This document shows positions 62,101-64,000 of a stretch of DNA of 64,000 bases, in pieces. Source of the DNA: Myxocyprinus asiaticus (Eukaryota > Chordata > Actinopteri > Cypriniformes > Catostomidae); contig NC_059385.1 of assembly GCF_019703515.2 (NCBI RefSeq), positions 35,723,001 to 35,787,000 of the forward strand, written 5' to 3'. The position numbers and the translations under genes were made by a program. The notes under the pieces are model-generated. The model was not told where the DNA came from. It made no database searches and worked only from the letters and a program-made list of their open reading frames with translations. Positions within the stretch are counted from its first letter, which is position 1. Each line of letters opens with the position of its first letter.

Positions 62101-63053
62101 GCACATTAGAGCAAAAGGGAAAAAAAACATTCTTACTATTTATCAAGCGCTGAAACTGCCAAGTTAAAAAAAAACAACCTTGAATAATGTATAACTTCTT
62201 CAGAACGCAGCGCTACACAGTACAACGAATGAACATAATGCAGGTGTTTCAAGATGCTTTTATACAAATTAAAGTTCTTTTTAACTTTGTGACTAAAATG
62301 TGGCAATCCTGTGTTAGACACTGAAAGAAAAAGCAGTGAGATTTAGCACAACAGTAAAAGACGTCTGTCCAGCGTGTATTAAAAGTATATAGAAAACAGC
62401 ACTGATGCACACAAAAGCATGTTTGAACAGCCTCTAACTCGGCCTGTGTGGTTTGTCAGAACTCATCGAGTTTGGGTCGGGTTGAAGACCTCTATTGCAC
62501 ATGTATTCAAATGGTGCGTCGAACGGTTAACCGAATTTCAAGTATCCGCGTACATCCCTAATAAAAACAGAGACAAGGAACTGCATTCTCATGTGTCATC
62601 ATTTATTCAGGAACACATACTTCATTAAATAATTAAACCATTAGTTTTGTTGAAAAACAAATTGAATAGCTTTAACAGTGTCCTTTTTACCCTGTTACAT
62701 ATGCAACAAAAATAGCAGTCAGCTTTGGGTACTTCAGTAACACAAATAGTAGCTCATTGAAGAGGTCACAGCTGTGCTTTATGGTGAATAAAGCATGGCT
62801 ATTGACCAATCAGCATCCAGGACTGGAACTATCTTTTTTTTCTTTTTTTTTTTAATAAAAAAAAAAAAAGTCATTAAATTGTTTTTAACTAAATTAAAAA
62901 CTACAGGCTTACAAAGACTTTTTATTTTCACAGACTTGCAGTGTCAGTCAGCCTATGAAGAGAAAACTACCTGACTGGGCTGAAGGACCAAACACCTCAG
63001 TAACTGCTGCTACTGTAAAGAAGACCAAAAAGAAGAAAGGACTTTTCATTTGA
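13911..63053 (+). CDS. wrn: Werner syndrome RecQ helicase/exonuclease, 5'-partial gene (31 exons)
   Basis: The span covers 31 exons, joined in phase to 1,227 codons plus stop. The product is the RecQ-family 3'-5' helicase with an N-terminal 3'-5' exonuclease, acting in the nucleus on replication forks, double-strand breaks and telomeres. Visible in order: end of the DEDDy exonuclease (YAAIDAY), acidic linker, helicase motifs 0-VI including GYGKS, DEAH and [12 protein letters not shown] zinc cysteines (KC, QCCDNC), RQC winged helix, HRDC, and a basic C-terminal tail ending GLFI. Human WRN is 1,432 residues. The missing part is the N-terminal start and exonuclease motifs I-II, expected upstream of base 1. 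Every junction uses GT-AG. No internal stop was found, so the gene looks functional despite transposon-filled introns. Individual exons are listed below. Confidence 0.95.
14143..14188 (+). CDS. wrn: wrn window exon 2: end of exonuclease domain
   Basis: A 46-bp exon, acceptor 'cctaacag', donor 'gtgaga'. It encodes [15 protein letters not shown], the helix following exo III (AGFIIYRNLEIL in human). It ends one base into a codon that exon 3 completes. Confidence 0.9.
15506..15585. repeat. Foldback: perfect 25-bp inverted repeat in intron 2
   Basis: The arm 15506-15530 (AATTATTGAAAAATAATGCA, then CACCC) is matched exactly by its reverse complement at 15561-15585, with a 30-base spacer. This resembles a short foldback MITE common in fish. 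No coding or RNA-gene features were seen. Confidence 0.8.
15707..15815 (+). CDS. wrn: wrn window exon 3: linker after exonuclease
   Basis: A 109-bp exon between 'ttgtag' and 'gtcagt'. It encodes a weakly conserved helix ([20 protein letters not shown]) similar in position to the human linker. The phase agrees with exons 2 and 4, which is the main support. Confidence 0.85.
16057..16258. mobile_element. TTAA-flanked MITE, about 200 bp
   Basis: TTAA lies at both ends (16057-16060, 16255-16258). The inverted ends are 'aaagggtggctcacccc' and '..gggtgaactattccttt'. The body includes 'tcatttactcaccctcatgc', shared with the copy at 46841. The TTAA duplication suggests mobilisation by a piggyBac- or Kolobok-type transposase, which is an inference. 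Confidence 0.75.
16866..16914. repeat. (GT)n microsatellite
   Basis: About 24 uninterrupted dinucleotide copies immediately left of the intact Tc1 element. Confidence 0.95.
16918..18499 (-). mobile_element. Complete Tc1/mariner transposon, apparently young
   Basis: The ends are CAGGTGCATCTCAATAAATT at 16918 and its reverse complement ending at 18499. I compared about 181 bp of inverted repeat by eye and see one mismatch (TTCAATG against TTCGATG). Each repeat also contains an inner copy of the 'aaattagaat' motif, giving an IR/DR-type arrangement. A TA precedes the left end; the right flank reads TG, so the target duplication is imperfect. An uninterrupted transposase gene lies inside on the minus strand. 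The element sits between GT and TA microsatellites in wrn intron 3. Confidence 0.92.
17121..18236 (-). CDS. Tc1-type DDE transposase, intact (371 codons)
   Basis: Cut-and-paste transposase expected to bind the terminal repeats and integrate at TA. The N-terminal paired-like domain has two helix-turn-helix parts ('[18 protein letters not shown]' at about residues 38-55 and a second near 88-115) separated by a GRKKCGRKR basic hook. The catalytic triad is complete: D159 (SDESKF), D249 ([12 protein letters not shown]) and E284 (NPIENLW). The last two are 34 residues apart (DD34E), as in Tc1. The family usually has about 340-350 residues. A second ATG at residue 13 (MGKTADLT) would give a more typical length and is the likelier start. 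No stop or frameshift was found, so the protein could be active. It is antisense to wrn. Confidence 0.93.
   Translation of the reverse strand: MVSQFGSLGYTIMGKTADLTVVQKTIIDTLHKEGKPQTFIAKEAGCSQSAVSKHVNRKLSGRKKCGRKRCTTNRENRSLMIVKQNRFKNLGELHKEWTEAGVKASRATTHRHVKEFGYSCRIPLVKPLLNHRQRQRHLTWAKEKKNWTVAQWSKVLFSDESKFCISFGNQGPRVWRKGGEAHSPSCLKSSVKFPQSVMIWGAISSAGVGPLCFLKSKVTAPIYQEILEHFRLPSADQLFKDADFIFQQDLAPAHTAKSTKSWLNDHGVGVLDWPANSPDLNPIENLWGIVKRKMRNKRPKNADELKATVKETWASMPPRQCHKLITSMPCRIEAVNKAKRSPYQVLSTYTVNEHTFQKANNSLKMFFSLVL
18500..18580. repeat. (GT/TA)n microsatellite
   Basis: A short GTGTGTG is followed by about 37 TA copies, directly abutting the right end of the Tc1 element. Confidence 0.95.
18840..19158 (+). 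CDS. wrn: wrn window exon 4: long linker exon
   Basis: A 319-bp exon. The first half is low-conservation, rich in S, T and K. The second half carries '[18 protein letters not shown]', closely matching human 'CLMSLDITEHELQILEQQ', which fixes the identity. The donor is 'gtgcac' after CAG. The intron before it contains the intact Tc1 transposon. Confidence 0.93.
19159..21075. other. wrn intron 4, no gene recognised
   Basis: AT-rich intron of 1.9 kb. A GC-richer stretch at 19880-20180 contains an imperfect short palindrome 'ccggcgctgtgccgg' (20164-20178). No element could be classified. A further small exon here cannot be excluded, but phase does not require one. Confidence 0.5.
21076..21135 (+). 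CDS. wrn: wrn window exon 5: short acidic exon
   Basis: Twenty codons between 'catcag' and 'gtgagc', encoding [20 protein letters not shown]. It corresponds to the human segment that is duplicated there (VIESDEDLEMEMLK). Only a single copy is seen here, so the human-type 27-residue repeat is absent from this gene model. Confidence 0.85.
21391..21505 (+). CDS. wrn: wrn window exon 6: acidic linker
   Basis: A 115-bp exon, acceptor 'gttttcag', donor 'gtaagt'. It ends in an unbroken acidic run ([16 protein letters not shown]). The equivalent acidic region in human WRN binds RPA; the same role here is an inference from position and composition. Confidence 0.9.
22077..22152 (+). CDS. wrn: wrn window exon 7: helicase motif 0 region
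   Basis: A 76-bp exon encoding '[20 protein letters not shown]', nearly identical to human WRN just before the ATPase core. This is the Q-motif/motif 0 region that senses the adenine base. Confidence 0.95.
22288..22355 (+). CDS. wrn: wrn window exon 8: start of Walker A
   Basis: A 68-bp exon encoding '[20 protein letters not shown]' then ATG. The codon for the glycine that starts GYGKS is split by the following 2.7-kb intron, as shown by phase 1 at the donor 'gtatac'. Confidence 0.95.
23119..23358 (-). repeat. 3' LTR of the miniature retroelement
   Basis: Begins TGTGGCAG on the minus strand at 23358 and ends near 23119 with 'ccttgttact' (the other copy ends '..ttaca'). The same CGGGCAGCTGCCCG palindrome lies at 23221-23234. 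The minus-strand 'aggaataaagg' could serve as a TATA-like or polyadenylation signal. Confidence 0.7.
23359..23377 (-). other. Putative polypurine tract
   Basis: On the minus strand an uninterrupted purine run directly abuts the TGT start of the 3' LTR. This is the position where plus-strand DNA synthesis is primed in LTR retroelements. Confidence 0.65.
23948..23966 (-). other. Putative tRNA primer-binding site
   Basis: On the minus strand this reads TGGTGCCAACAACCCGGGA. It begins with the TGG expected to pair with the CCA end of a tRNA, and lies one base from the 5' LTR. The particular tRNA was not assigned. Confidence 0.65.
23968..24215 (-). repeat. 5' LTR of the miniature retroelement
   Basis: Similar to the 3' copy along nearly its whole length. 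It contains a 14-bp perfect palindrome, CGGGCAGCTGCCCG, at 24064-24077 and an expanded CT tract. The outer edge (near 24210-24219) has diverged from the TGTGGCAG start, so that boundary is approximate. Confidence 0.7.
24085..24118. repeat. (CT)n tract inside LTR
   Basis: About 16 CT copies. The sister LTR has only a short CT run at the same place, so it expanded after insertion. Confidence 0.9.
25094..25202 (+). CDS. wrn: wrn window exon 9: motifs I and Ia
   Basis: A 109-bp exon. It completes GYGKS (Walker A lysine present), followed by 'LCFQFPPVY' and motif Ia '[17 protein letters not shown]'. The donor is 'gtacgt', leaving the codon CA to be completed by exon 10. Confidence 0.95.
25925..26075 (+). 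repeat. Dispersed fish repeat with LINE/SINE-type 3' tail (copy 2, plus)
   Basis: Contains 'gccgtcgcatcatccaggtg' and ends 'aaagtgctatataaatgcag'. It is the reverse-complement counterpart of 12205-12410. Confidence 0.65.
26095..26235. repeat. Small inverted-repeat element (atggtaac/gttac type)
   Basis: Repeated short motifs 'ctatggtaacatagt', 'caccatggta' and 'accgtggttactata' form near-palindromes, typical of a short fish MITE. Ends were not mapped exactly. Confidence 0.45.
27002..27070 (+). CDS. wrn: wrn window exon 10: helicase core between Ia and II
   Basis: A 69-bp exon encoding '[20 protein letters not shown]', matching human '[17 protein letters not shown]'. Acceptor 'gcgttacag', donor 'gtgagg'. 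Confidence 0.95.
27152..27234 (+). CDS. wrn: wrn window exon 11: helicase core
   Basis: An 83-bp exon encoding '[19 protein letters not shown]', corresponding to human 'KYRIVYVTPEYCSGNMGLL'. It is separated from exon 10 by an 81-base intron, one of the short introns free of transposons. Confidence 0.95.
27334..27440 (+). CDS. wrn: wrn window exon 12: DEAH box (motif II)
   Basis: A 107-bp exon with '[18 protein letters not shown]'. The aspartate and glutamate coordinate magnesium for ATP hydrolysis, and the aromatic-rich loop 'SQWGHDFR' couples DNA binding to ATPase activity in RecQ enzymes. Confidence 0.97.
27539..27726 (+). CDS. wrn: wrn window exon 13: motif III and start of RecA-like domain 2
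   Basis: A 188-bp exon with '[18 protein letters not shown]' (motif III) and '[18 protein letters not shown]'. Donor 'gtaggc'. GG at its end plus G from exon 14 form a glycine codon. Confidence 0.96.
28013..28069. repeat. Perfect 22-bp hairpin in wrn intron 13
   Basis: The left arm TTCGTGCATTCCCATCAAGACC (as TTCGTGCATTC + CCATCAAGACC) at 28013-28034 is matched exactly by its reverse complement at 28048-28069, around a 13-base loop. No TA or TTAA flanks and no longer element were found. The following 200 bases are less AT-rich than the surroundings. Confidence 0.85.
28738..28816. repeat. Polypyrimidine tract
   Basis: Almost pure C/T on the + strand over about 80 bases, ending about 220 bases upstream of wrn exon 14. 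It lies on the splice-acceptor side of the intron but is too far away to be the acceptor tract itself. Confidence 0.8.
29034..29208 (+). CDS. wrn: wrn window exon 14: motif IV
   Basis: A 175-bp exon with '[18 protein letters not shown]' (motif IV) and '[15 protein letters not shown]'. Acceptor 'tttgtag', donor 'gtaaat'. Confidence 0.96.
30147..30328 (+). CDS. wrn: wrn window exon 15: motifs V and VI
   Basis: A 182-bp exon with '[20 protein letters not shown]' (motif V) and '[10 protein letters not shown]' (motif VI, carrying the arginine finger). It is the most conserved exon in the window. Confidence 0.98.
30441..30542 (+). CDS. wrn: wrn window exon 16: start of RQC zinc-binding region
   Basis: A 102-bp exon encoding '[20 protein letters not shown]', with the first zinc-ligand cysteine of the RQC region (KC). 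The acceptor 'tgctaaag' is followed by a leucine-rich start in place of the human HLLTEI. The intron after it, 4.9 kb, contains the triple Tc1 array. Confidence 0.94.
30735..30795. repeat. (TA)n microsatellite at left edge of Tc1 array
   Basis: About 29 TA copies abutting the first Tc1 end. Confidence 0.95.
30796..31965 (-). mobile_element. Tc1-like element A of array, decayed
   Basis: The inverted ends 'gatcagccacaacattaaaa' at 30801 and the reverse complement ending at 31965 define it. It was inserted in TA/GT-rich sequence. The same end sequence recurs at 37200, inside the LINE. The transposase on the minus strand is broken. Confidence 0.85.
30830..31821 (-). pseudogene. Tc1-like transposase remnant (element A)
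   Basis: Starts at an ATG near 31821 ([19 protein letters not shown], then an in-frame stop). Further pieces include '[19 protein letters not shown]' (31157-31408, first catalytic D), '[20 protein letters not shown]' and '[16 protein letters not shown]' (E of the triad). Multiple stops and frameshifts make it non-functional. Confidence 0.8.
31966..31996. repeat. GT/TA microsatellite between Tc1 elements A and B
   Basis: GTGTGTGTATATATGTATAT-type spacer of about 30 bases separating two transposons. Confidence 0.85.
31997..33471 (+). mobile_element. Tc1-like element B of array, decayed
   Basis: The left end 'actcagcaagaaatgtcc' pairs with the right end '..ggacgtttctttttttttg' then ctgagt (inverted). 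The two ends differ by a poly-T expansion and substitutions. The transposase lies on the plus strand. Confidence 0.8.
32274..33277 (+). pseudogene. Tc1-like transposase remnant (element B)
   Basis: The start [20 protein letters not shown] leads into a helix-turn-helix and the hook GRPRVT. A stop follows (32466), then frameshifts near 32700. '[17 protein letters not shown]' and '[18 protein letters not shown]' carry the second D and the E with DD34E-like spacing. A stop at 33191-33193 precedes the natural end at 33275-33277. Confidence 0.82.
33471..33560. repeat. GT/TA/CA microsatellite between Tc1 elements B and C
   Basis: A (GT)n, TATATATA, (CA)n compound tract of about 90 bases. Confidence 0.95.
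33561..35115 (+). mobile_element. Tc1-like element C of array, decayed
   Basis: The left end 'agtgcattcagaaagtattc' then 'agacccc' pairs with the right end '..gggggtctgaatactttg', whose last dozen bases have been replaced by GT repeat. The inner direct-repeat motif 'aagtattcagaccc' recurs at 33735, an IR/DR arrangement. Confidence 0.85.
33935..34910 (+). pseudogene. Tc1-like transposase remnant (element C)
   Basis: Opens [20 protein letters not shown] with a helix-turn-helix, then a stop at 34274-34276. '[12 protein letters not shown]' (first D), '[16 protein letters not shown]' (second D) and '[14 protein letters not shown]' (E) follow in shifted frames. All three catalytic residues survive, but the frame does not. 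Confidence 0.82.
35115..35190. repeat. GT/TA microsatellite at right edge of Tc1 array
   Basis: (GT)n followed by (TA)n and TATATG units, mirroring the left edge of the array. Confidence 0.92.
35478..35570 (+). CDS. wrn: wrn window exon 17: rest of the RQC zinc site
   Basis: A 93-bp exon with '[13 protein letters not shown]' and '[11 protein letters not shown]'. The CC..C cysteines complete the four-cysteine zinc site of vertebrate WRN/RecQ. Donor 'gtgagt'; a 7.9-kb intron with a LINE follows. Confidence 0.96.
37195..37770. mobile_element. Tc1-related fragment with foldback arms inside the LINE
   Basis: The left end 'acaccgatcagccacaacat' is the same terminal sequence as Tc1 element A at 30797, but no matching right end is present. 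Inside, arms of about 75 bp at 37470-37549 and 37691-37768 are inverted copies ('gaaaatcccaggagaccagc' against 'gatctcctgggattttc'), roughly 90% alike by eye. This is a palindromic, non-coding derivative. Confidence 0.7.
38594..40128 (+). mobile_element. Sleeping-Beauty-type Tc1 element, inactive, inside the LINE
   Basis: The ends CAATTGAAGTCAGAAATTTA and '..aacttctgacttcaactg' are flanked by TA on both sides (38592-38593, 40129-40130), a clean TA duplication. Inner copies of the 'agtttacatacaa'/'tgtatgtaaactt' motif near 38707 and 39900 give the IR/DR layout of the salmonid-type Tc1 group. Removing the element would bring two LINE endonuclease pieces together, which proves the order of insertion. 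Confidence 0.9.
38879..39898 (+). pseudogene. Sleeping-Beauty-type transposase remnant, first catalytic D lost
   Basis: Starts [12 protein letters not shown], then a frameshift near 38920. '[19 protein letters not shown]' is the helix-turn-helix and '[13 protein letters not shown]' the basic hook. In '[11 protein letters not shown]' the first catalytic aspartate is asparagine. '[16 protein letters not shown]' and '[11 protein letters not shown]' retain the other two acidic residues, but three residues are deleted between them. Further stops occur after 39745. The natural end GNASKY and stop are visible at 39896-39898. Confidence 0.88.
40985..41951 (-). pseudogene. L1-like ORF1 remnant
   Basis: The minus-strand reading starts near an ATG at 41951 with lysine-rich and helical segments. 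It ends with '[20 protein letters not shown]' and '[19 protein letters not shown]', the conserved C-terminal domain of L1 ORF1. A poly-lysine run from an A-tract (41253-41275) and several shifts break it. Confidence 0.7.
42514..42901 (-). mobile_element. Solo LTR, 388 bp, with 5-bp target duplication
   Basis: On the minus strand it starts TGTGGCAGCGGGGGCGTGG and ends CTCACA (TG...CA ends). AAAAC flanks both sides directly (42509-42513 and 42902-42906). A TATA-like 'catataaacag' near 42770 and 'gattaaaagctcacc' downstream fit promoter and RNA-end signals in LTR order. A 5-bp duplication fits Gypsy-, BEL- or ERV-type integration. The single LTR implies loss of the interior by recombination. Confidence 0.85.
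43432..43561 (+). CDS. wrn: wrn window exon 18: RQC winged helix, first part
   Basis: A 130-bp exon with '[20 protein letters not shown]' and 'APILFLRGS', the first helices of the winged-helix domain that binds and melts duplex ends. Confidence 0.95.
43683..43853 (+). CDS. wrn: wrn window exon 19: RQC winged helix, second part
   Basis: Fifty-seven codons. '[18 protein letters not shown]' and '[17 protein letters not shown]' match the human winged helix. '[12 protein letters not shown]' corresponds to the beta-wing strand that separates DNA strands in human WRN. Confidence 0.95.
44399..44493 (+). CDS. wrn: wrn window exon 20: end of RQC, start of linker
   Basis: A 95-bp exon encoding '[20 protein letters not shown]', like human 'GRNWLHKANTESQSLILQA'. 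Donor 'gtaaga'. Confidence 0.93.
45825..45882 (+). CDS. wrn: wrn window exon 21: inter-domain linker
   Basis: A 58-bp exon encoding [19 protein letters not shown]. Little sequence conservation. It is placed by the pyrimidine-rich acceptor 'tttttgcag', the donor 'gtcagt' and a phase that agrees with both neighbours. Confidence 0.8.
45991..46055 (+). CDS. wrn: wrn window exon 22: inter-domain linker
   Basis: A 65-bp exon encoding a low-conservation linker ([20 protein letters not shown]), acceptor 'cgtcttag', donor 'gtatgg'. Phase closes with exons 21 and 23. Confidence 0.8.
46288..46366 (+). CDS. wrn: wrn window exon 23: linker before HRDC
   Basis: A 79-bp exon encoding [20 protein letters not shown] and ending REIQLQ, which lines up with the human 'QEQETQ' before HRDC. 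Donor 'gtactg'. Confidence 0.85.
46593..46705 (+). CDS. wrn: wrn window exon 24: HRDC domain, first half
   Basis: A 113-bp exon with '[20 protein letters not shown]' followed by [16 protein letters not shown], nearly identical to human WRN HRDC. This helical domain helps target the enzyme to DNA structures and damage. Confidence 0.96.
46841..47499. mobile_element. TTAA-type MITE, longer copy, about 660 bp
   Basis: The left end 'aaaggatagttcacccaaaa' matches the family at 16057, and the right end 'gatatatatcccttttaa' is degraded. The interior contains 'tcgctttagaagacattaat', which I recognise from fish repeats of this kind. It lies in wrn intron 24. Confidence 0.65.
47630..47744 (+). CDS. wrn: wrn window exon 25: HRDC domain, second half
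   Basis: A 115-bp exon with '[20 protein letters not shown]' and 'FCQTHSLQ' (human 'IDGVSEGKAAMLAPLL..FCQTNSVQ'). Donor 'gtacag'. The next intron is 5.5 kb and contains a hAT element and a larger inverted-repeat element. Confidence 0.96.
48425..49501. mobile_element. hAT-type non-autonomous element with perfect 8-bp duplication
   Basis: The left end is CAGGGGTCGGCAGCCTTTTT. The right end is degraded but ends in CATG. GCTTATAG occurs immediately before (48417-48424) and after (49502-49509), the 8-bp duplication expected for hAT. Subterminal arms of about 70 bp at 48825-48893 and 49361-49428 are inverted copies ('gcacctgcattccaatct' and 'agattggaatgcaggtgc'). No transposase is encoded. Confidence 0.88.
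50171..53049. mobile_element. 2.9-kb non-coding element with imperfect inverted ends
   Basis: The left segment 50213-50255 ('gatgctgcgtcagaagctga'...) is matched in reverse complement by 52982-53023 ('tcagcttctgatgcagcatc'), about 85% by eye. Both ends approach 'cggttac'/'gtaac' motifs. The motif 'cagaagctgacgctatgggg' recurs internally at 50538. Related direct repeats occur at about 52110-52290 and 52405-52585. No protein was found. The superfamily is unknown to me, although similar sequence is familiar from carp-family genomes. Confidence 0.65.
53232..53366 (+). CDS. wrn: wrn window exon 26: C-terminal region
   Basis: A 135-bp exon, acceptor 'cacaatcag', donor 'gtacca'. '[19 protein letters not shown]' corresponds to human 'LSQSMAITYSLFQEKKMPL'. 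The rest is variable. Confidence 0.9.
53449..53611 (+). CDS. wrn: wrn window exon 27: C-terminal helical region
   Basis: A 163-bp exon encoding '[20 protein letters not shown]', '[10 protein letters not shown]' and 'IRNIITAPP', matching human 'ESRILPLMTIGMHLSQAV..LDLERAGLT..VIRNPP'. The donor 'gttaaa' is weak but is the only one that keeps phase with exon 28. Confidence 0.9.
54028..54100. repeat. Fragment of the 12534 MITE family
   Basis: 'aaagctgaagtgtaatttct' and '..caccaaacagaattgcaaa' match the ends and subterminal part of the element at 12534-12870. Confidence 0.55.
54185..54330 (+). CDS. wrn: wrn window exon 28: C-terminal helical region
   Basis: A 146-bp exon encoding '[20 protein letters not shown]' and '[11 protein letters not shown]', corresponding to human '[20 protein letters not shown]'. 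Acceptor 'cctggttag'. Confidence 0.92.
55571..55690 (+). CDS. wrn: wrn window exon 29: acidic tail segment
   Basis: Forty codons ending '[15 protein letters not shown]', acceptor 'ccttttag', donor 'gtcaag'. Acidic and hydrophobic, poorly conserved with human. Phase 0 at both ends supports inclusion but also makes it skippable. Confidence 0.78.
55796..55918 (+). CDS. wrn: wrn window exon 30: acidic tail segment
   Basis: Forty-one codons starting [16 protein letters not shown] and ending DLFSDSPVK, acceptor 'tgtgtacag', donor 'gtatgc'. Low conservation. Phase 0 at both ends, so alternative splicing would keep frame. Confidence 0.78.
56192..56418. mobile_element. 227-bp MITE with inverted ends and internal minisatellite-like repeats
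   Basis: The ends GGTATAGTTGCAGACAGAG and '..cggcctgcagctatacc' are imperfect inverted repeats. The interior repeats a C-rich plus 'ttttggag' unit about every 21 bases (56301, 56323, 56344, 56364, 56386), degenerate but regular. Confidence 0.65.
59640..59890 (+). repeat. Short dispersed fish repeat
   Basis: Contains 'agccaaaggtgactgtggca', 'agaaaaaaacactataatg' and 'gaggaaccagactcgg', motifs I associate with a widespread fish repeat. The boundaries are uncertain. Confidence 0.45.
62934..63053 (+). CDS. wrn: wrn window exon 31: last coding exon with two Ku-binding-like motifs
   Basis: Forty codons including the stop TGA. '[15 protein letters not shown]' aligns with human 'RKRRLPVWFAKGSDTS', the APLF-type Ku-binding motif. 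The terminal '[11 protein letters not shown]' aligns with human 'KTKRGGLFS', the XLF-type Ku-binding motif overlapping a basic nuclear-localisation-like patch. The exon is separated from exon 30 by a 7-kb intron. Confidence 0.93.
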   Translation, partial: TCSVSQPMKRKLPDWAEGPNTSVTAATVKKTKKKKGLFI

Positions 63054-63173
63054 AATTGTTATGTTTTACAAATCCGTGTCATGCACATTGTGTATTTAGA
63101 TATTTTGTACAATTTAAAAAAATAATTCTGTTATTACCTAATTCCATTAGTGTTGCGGTATTTGTATCAACAA

Positions 63174-63179
63174 AATAAA
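63174..63179 (+). promoter_or_regulatory. wrn: Polyadenylation signal of wrn
   Basis: AATAAA lies 121 bases after the wrn stop codon, within a short AT-rich 3' untranslated region. No earlier canonical signal occurs after the stop, so this is the probable transcript end. Confidence 0.75.
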
Positions 63180-63213
63180 AGTGAATAACAGTGGAACCAT
63201 ATAGATACTGATG

Positions 63214-63528
63214 TTAGTAGAACAACTTGTTTCTAAAAGCATCTGTTTCAATTCCTAGTGCCGGAGTTTTATTCGATTTTAACAGAAGGAACTTGCTCAA
63301 CATCAAATCTTCATTTTTCTTGCAATCCACCAACTTGGAAGACTGAAATTTCATCGGGGGGGTTGGTAAAGCTTTGTCGTCTATAAAACATTGAAAGCTA
63401 ATTCCATATTTCCTAAAGTGTGAATGTACAGGGAGAATATCAAAGGGCCCAAGCCTTGTGGCACACCATACTTTACCTGTGTTGTAGAGCAGCTCATAAT
63501 TTACTAAAATACAGTGAATGTCTGACAT
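63214..63528 (-). pseudogene. LINE reverse-transcriptase fragment (L2/Babar-like), decayed
   Basis: The minus-strand open frame includes 'RKYGISFQCFIDD', where many relatives have 'RKHGISFHCYADD', and 'LMLSKFLLLKSNKTPALGI', where relatives have 'WMSxNFLLLNxxKTE'. The upstream 'QGSVLGP' motif is shifted by a frame ('tgccacaaggcttgggccc'). The catalytic YADD is changed to FIDD. It lies just after the wrn polyadenylation signal and is not functional. Confidence 0.7.
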
Positions 63529-63529
63529 C

Positions 63530-64000
63530 TAAACCAGGCTAACTGTAATCCACAAATGGCAACAAGGTTCAAGCCTGTTCAAAAGAATGTTATGATATTT
63601 TCCCATATTATTCCTGTTAATCTCAGTCTCAATAAGTGCTCAGTTGTATGTACTTTTATATCAGGCGAGGAAGTATATCAGATCTTTATCTTAGCATTTT
63701 ATGGTTAGTCAAGCAGTGGGATAATTAGATGCCAGTGACTGAGCATTGTTCTGTATTGAGATAATGATGATTCAATGCTGCTGAATTTCTCTTGTACCAC
63801 TGTTCTGTTTTTTTGTTTTTTTATATGATGTTTTTATTTTGACATTAAGGCAGCATAGGACAATACAAAAAGACAACGACAGGAAGGAGAAAAAAAAAAG
63901 GGTGATTTTACAACAGTTGAAGTACATCAATTCCTCCAGTTTTATAATTTTTTTTTTTTTTTTTTTTTTTTTTATAGTTTTATACATATATTTCTAGGCC
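63530..64000. other. AT-rich 3' flank
   Basis: No gene recognised. A poly-T run of about 25 bases at 63949-63973 may be the A-tail of a minus-strand retroelement whose body lies to the left, possibly the LINE fragment above. Confidence 0.5.

Larger units (their letters stand above)
55919..62933. other. 7-kb last intron of wrn
   Basis: Mostly AT-rich with no coding similarity. It contains a 227-bp MITE (56192-56418) and a short dispersed repeat (59640-59890). The stretch 59220-59500 is less AT-rich and could be conserved non-coding sequence, but nothing in it identifies a function. Confidence 0.6.

Overview
The window is vertebrate nuclear DNA, most likely from a teleost of the carp family. 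Genes are split by GT-AG introns, and the spaces between exons are filled with fish-type DNA transposons (Tc1/mariner, hAT-like, TTAA-site MITEs), L1-clade LINEs and AT/GT microsatellites. The cyprinid assignment is an inference from repeat sequences I recognise, not a proven identity.

One host gene dominates. From 13911 to 63053 on the + strand lie 31 coding exons of wrn, the Werner-syndrome RecQ helicase/3'-5' exonuclease. Exon by exon the reading phase closes correctly (3,684 coding bases in total, no internal stop, stop codon TGA at 63051-63053, AATAAA at 63174). The exons give the end of the exonuclease domain (exo III Y..D), an acidic linker, all RecQ helicase motifs (GYGKS Walker A, DEAH box, QxxGRxGRDG motif VI), the RQC zinc cysteines and winged helix, the HRDC domain and a C-terminal tail with two Ku-binding-like motifs. 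The first coding exons, which carry the start codon and exo I/II residues, were not found and presumably lie upstream of base 1.

Region by region: 1-9.2 kb is repeat-on-repeat (a near-full-length but broken L1-like LINE with a 12-bp target duplication at 1411/6383, then a hAT-like shell at 6495-9184 enclosing a deleted Tc1 and a 645-bp MITE). 9.2-13.9 kb has no gene I recognise. 13.9-30.5 kb carries wrn exons 1-16, with an intact, apparently young Tc1 transposon (371-codon transposase, terminal repeats almost identical) in intron 3 and a miniature LTR retroelement inside a Harbinger-like element in intron 8. 30.5-35.5 kb (one intron) is a row of three dead Tc1 elements separated by TA/GT microsatellites. 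35.6-43.4 kb (one intron) holds a minus-strand L1-like LINE broken by a Sleeping-Beauty-type Tc1 and a foldback element, plus a clean 388-bp solo LTR. 43.4-56 kb carries exons 18-30 with a 1,077-bp hAT element (perfect 8-bp target duplication) and a 2.9-kb inverted-repeat element in introns. A 7-kb intron then leads to the last exon, and a decayed LINE reverse-transcriptase fragment follows the gene.

I found no new multi-gene system. The items most worth a second look are the TRIM-like LTR element with recognisable primer-binding site and polypurine tract, the intact Tc1 copy, the microsatellite-punctuated Tc1 array, and a perfect 22-bp intronic hairpin.
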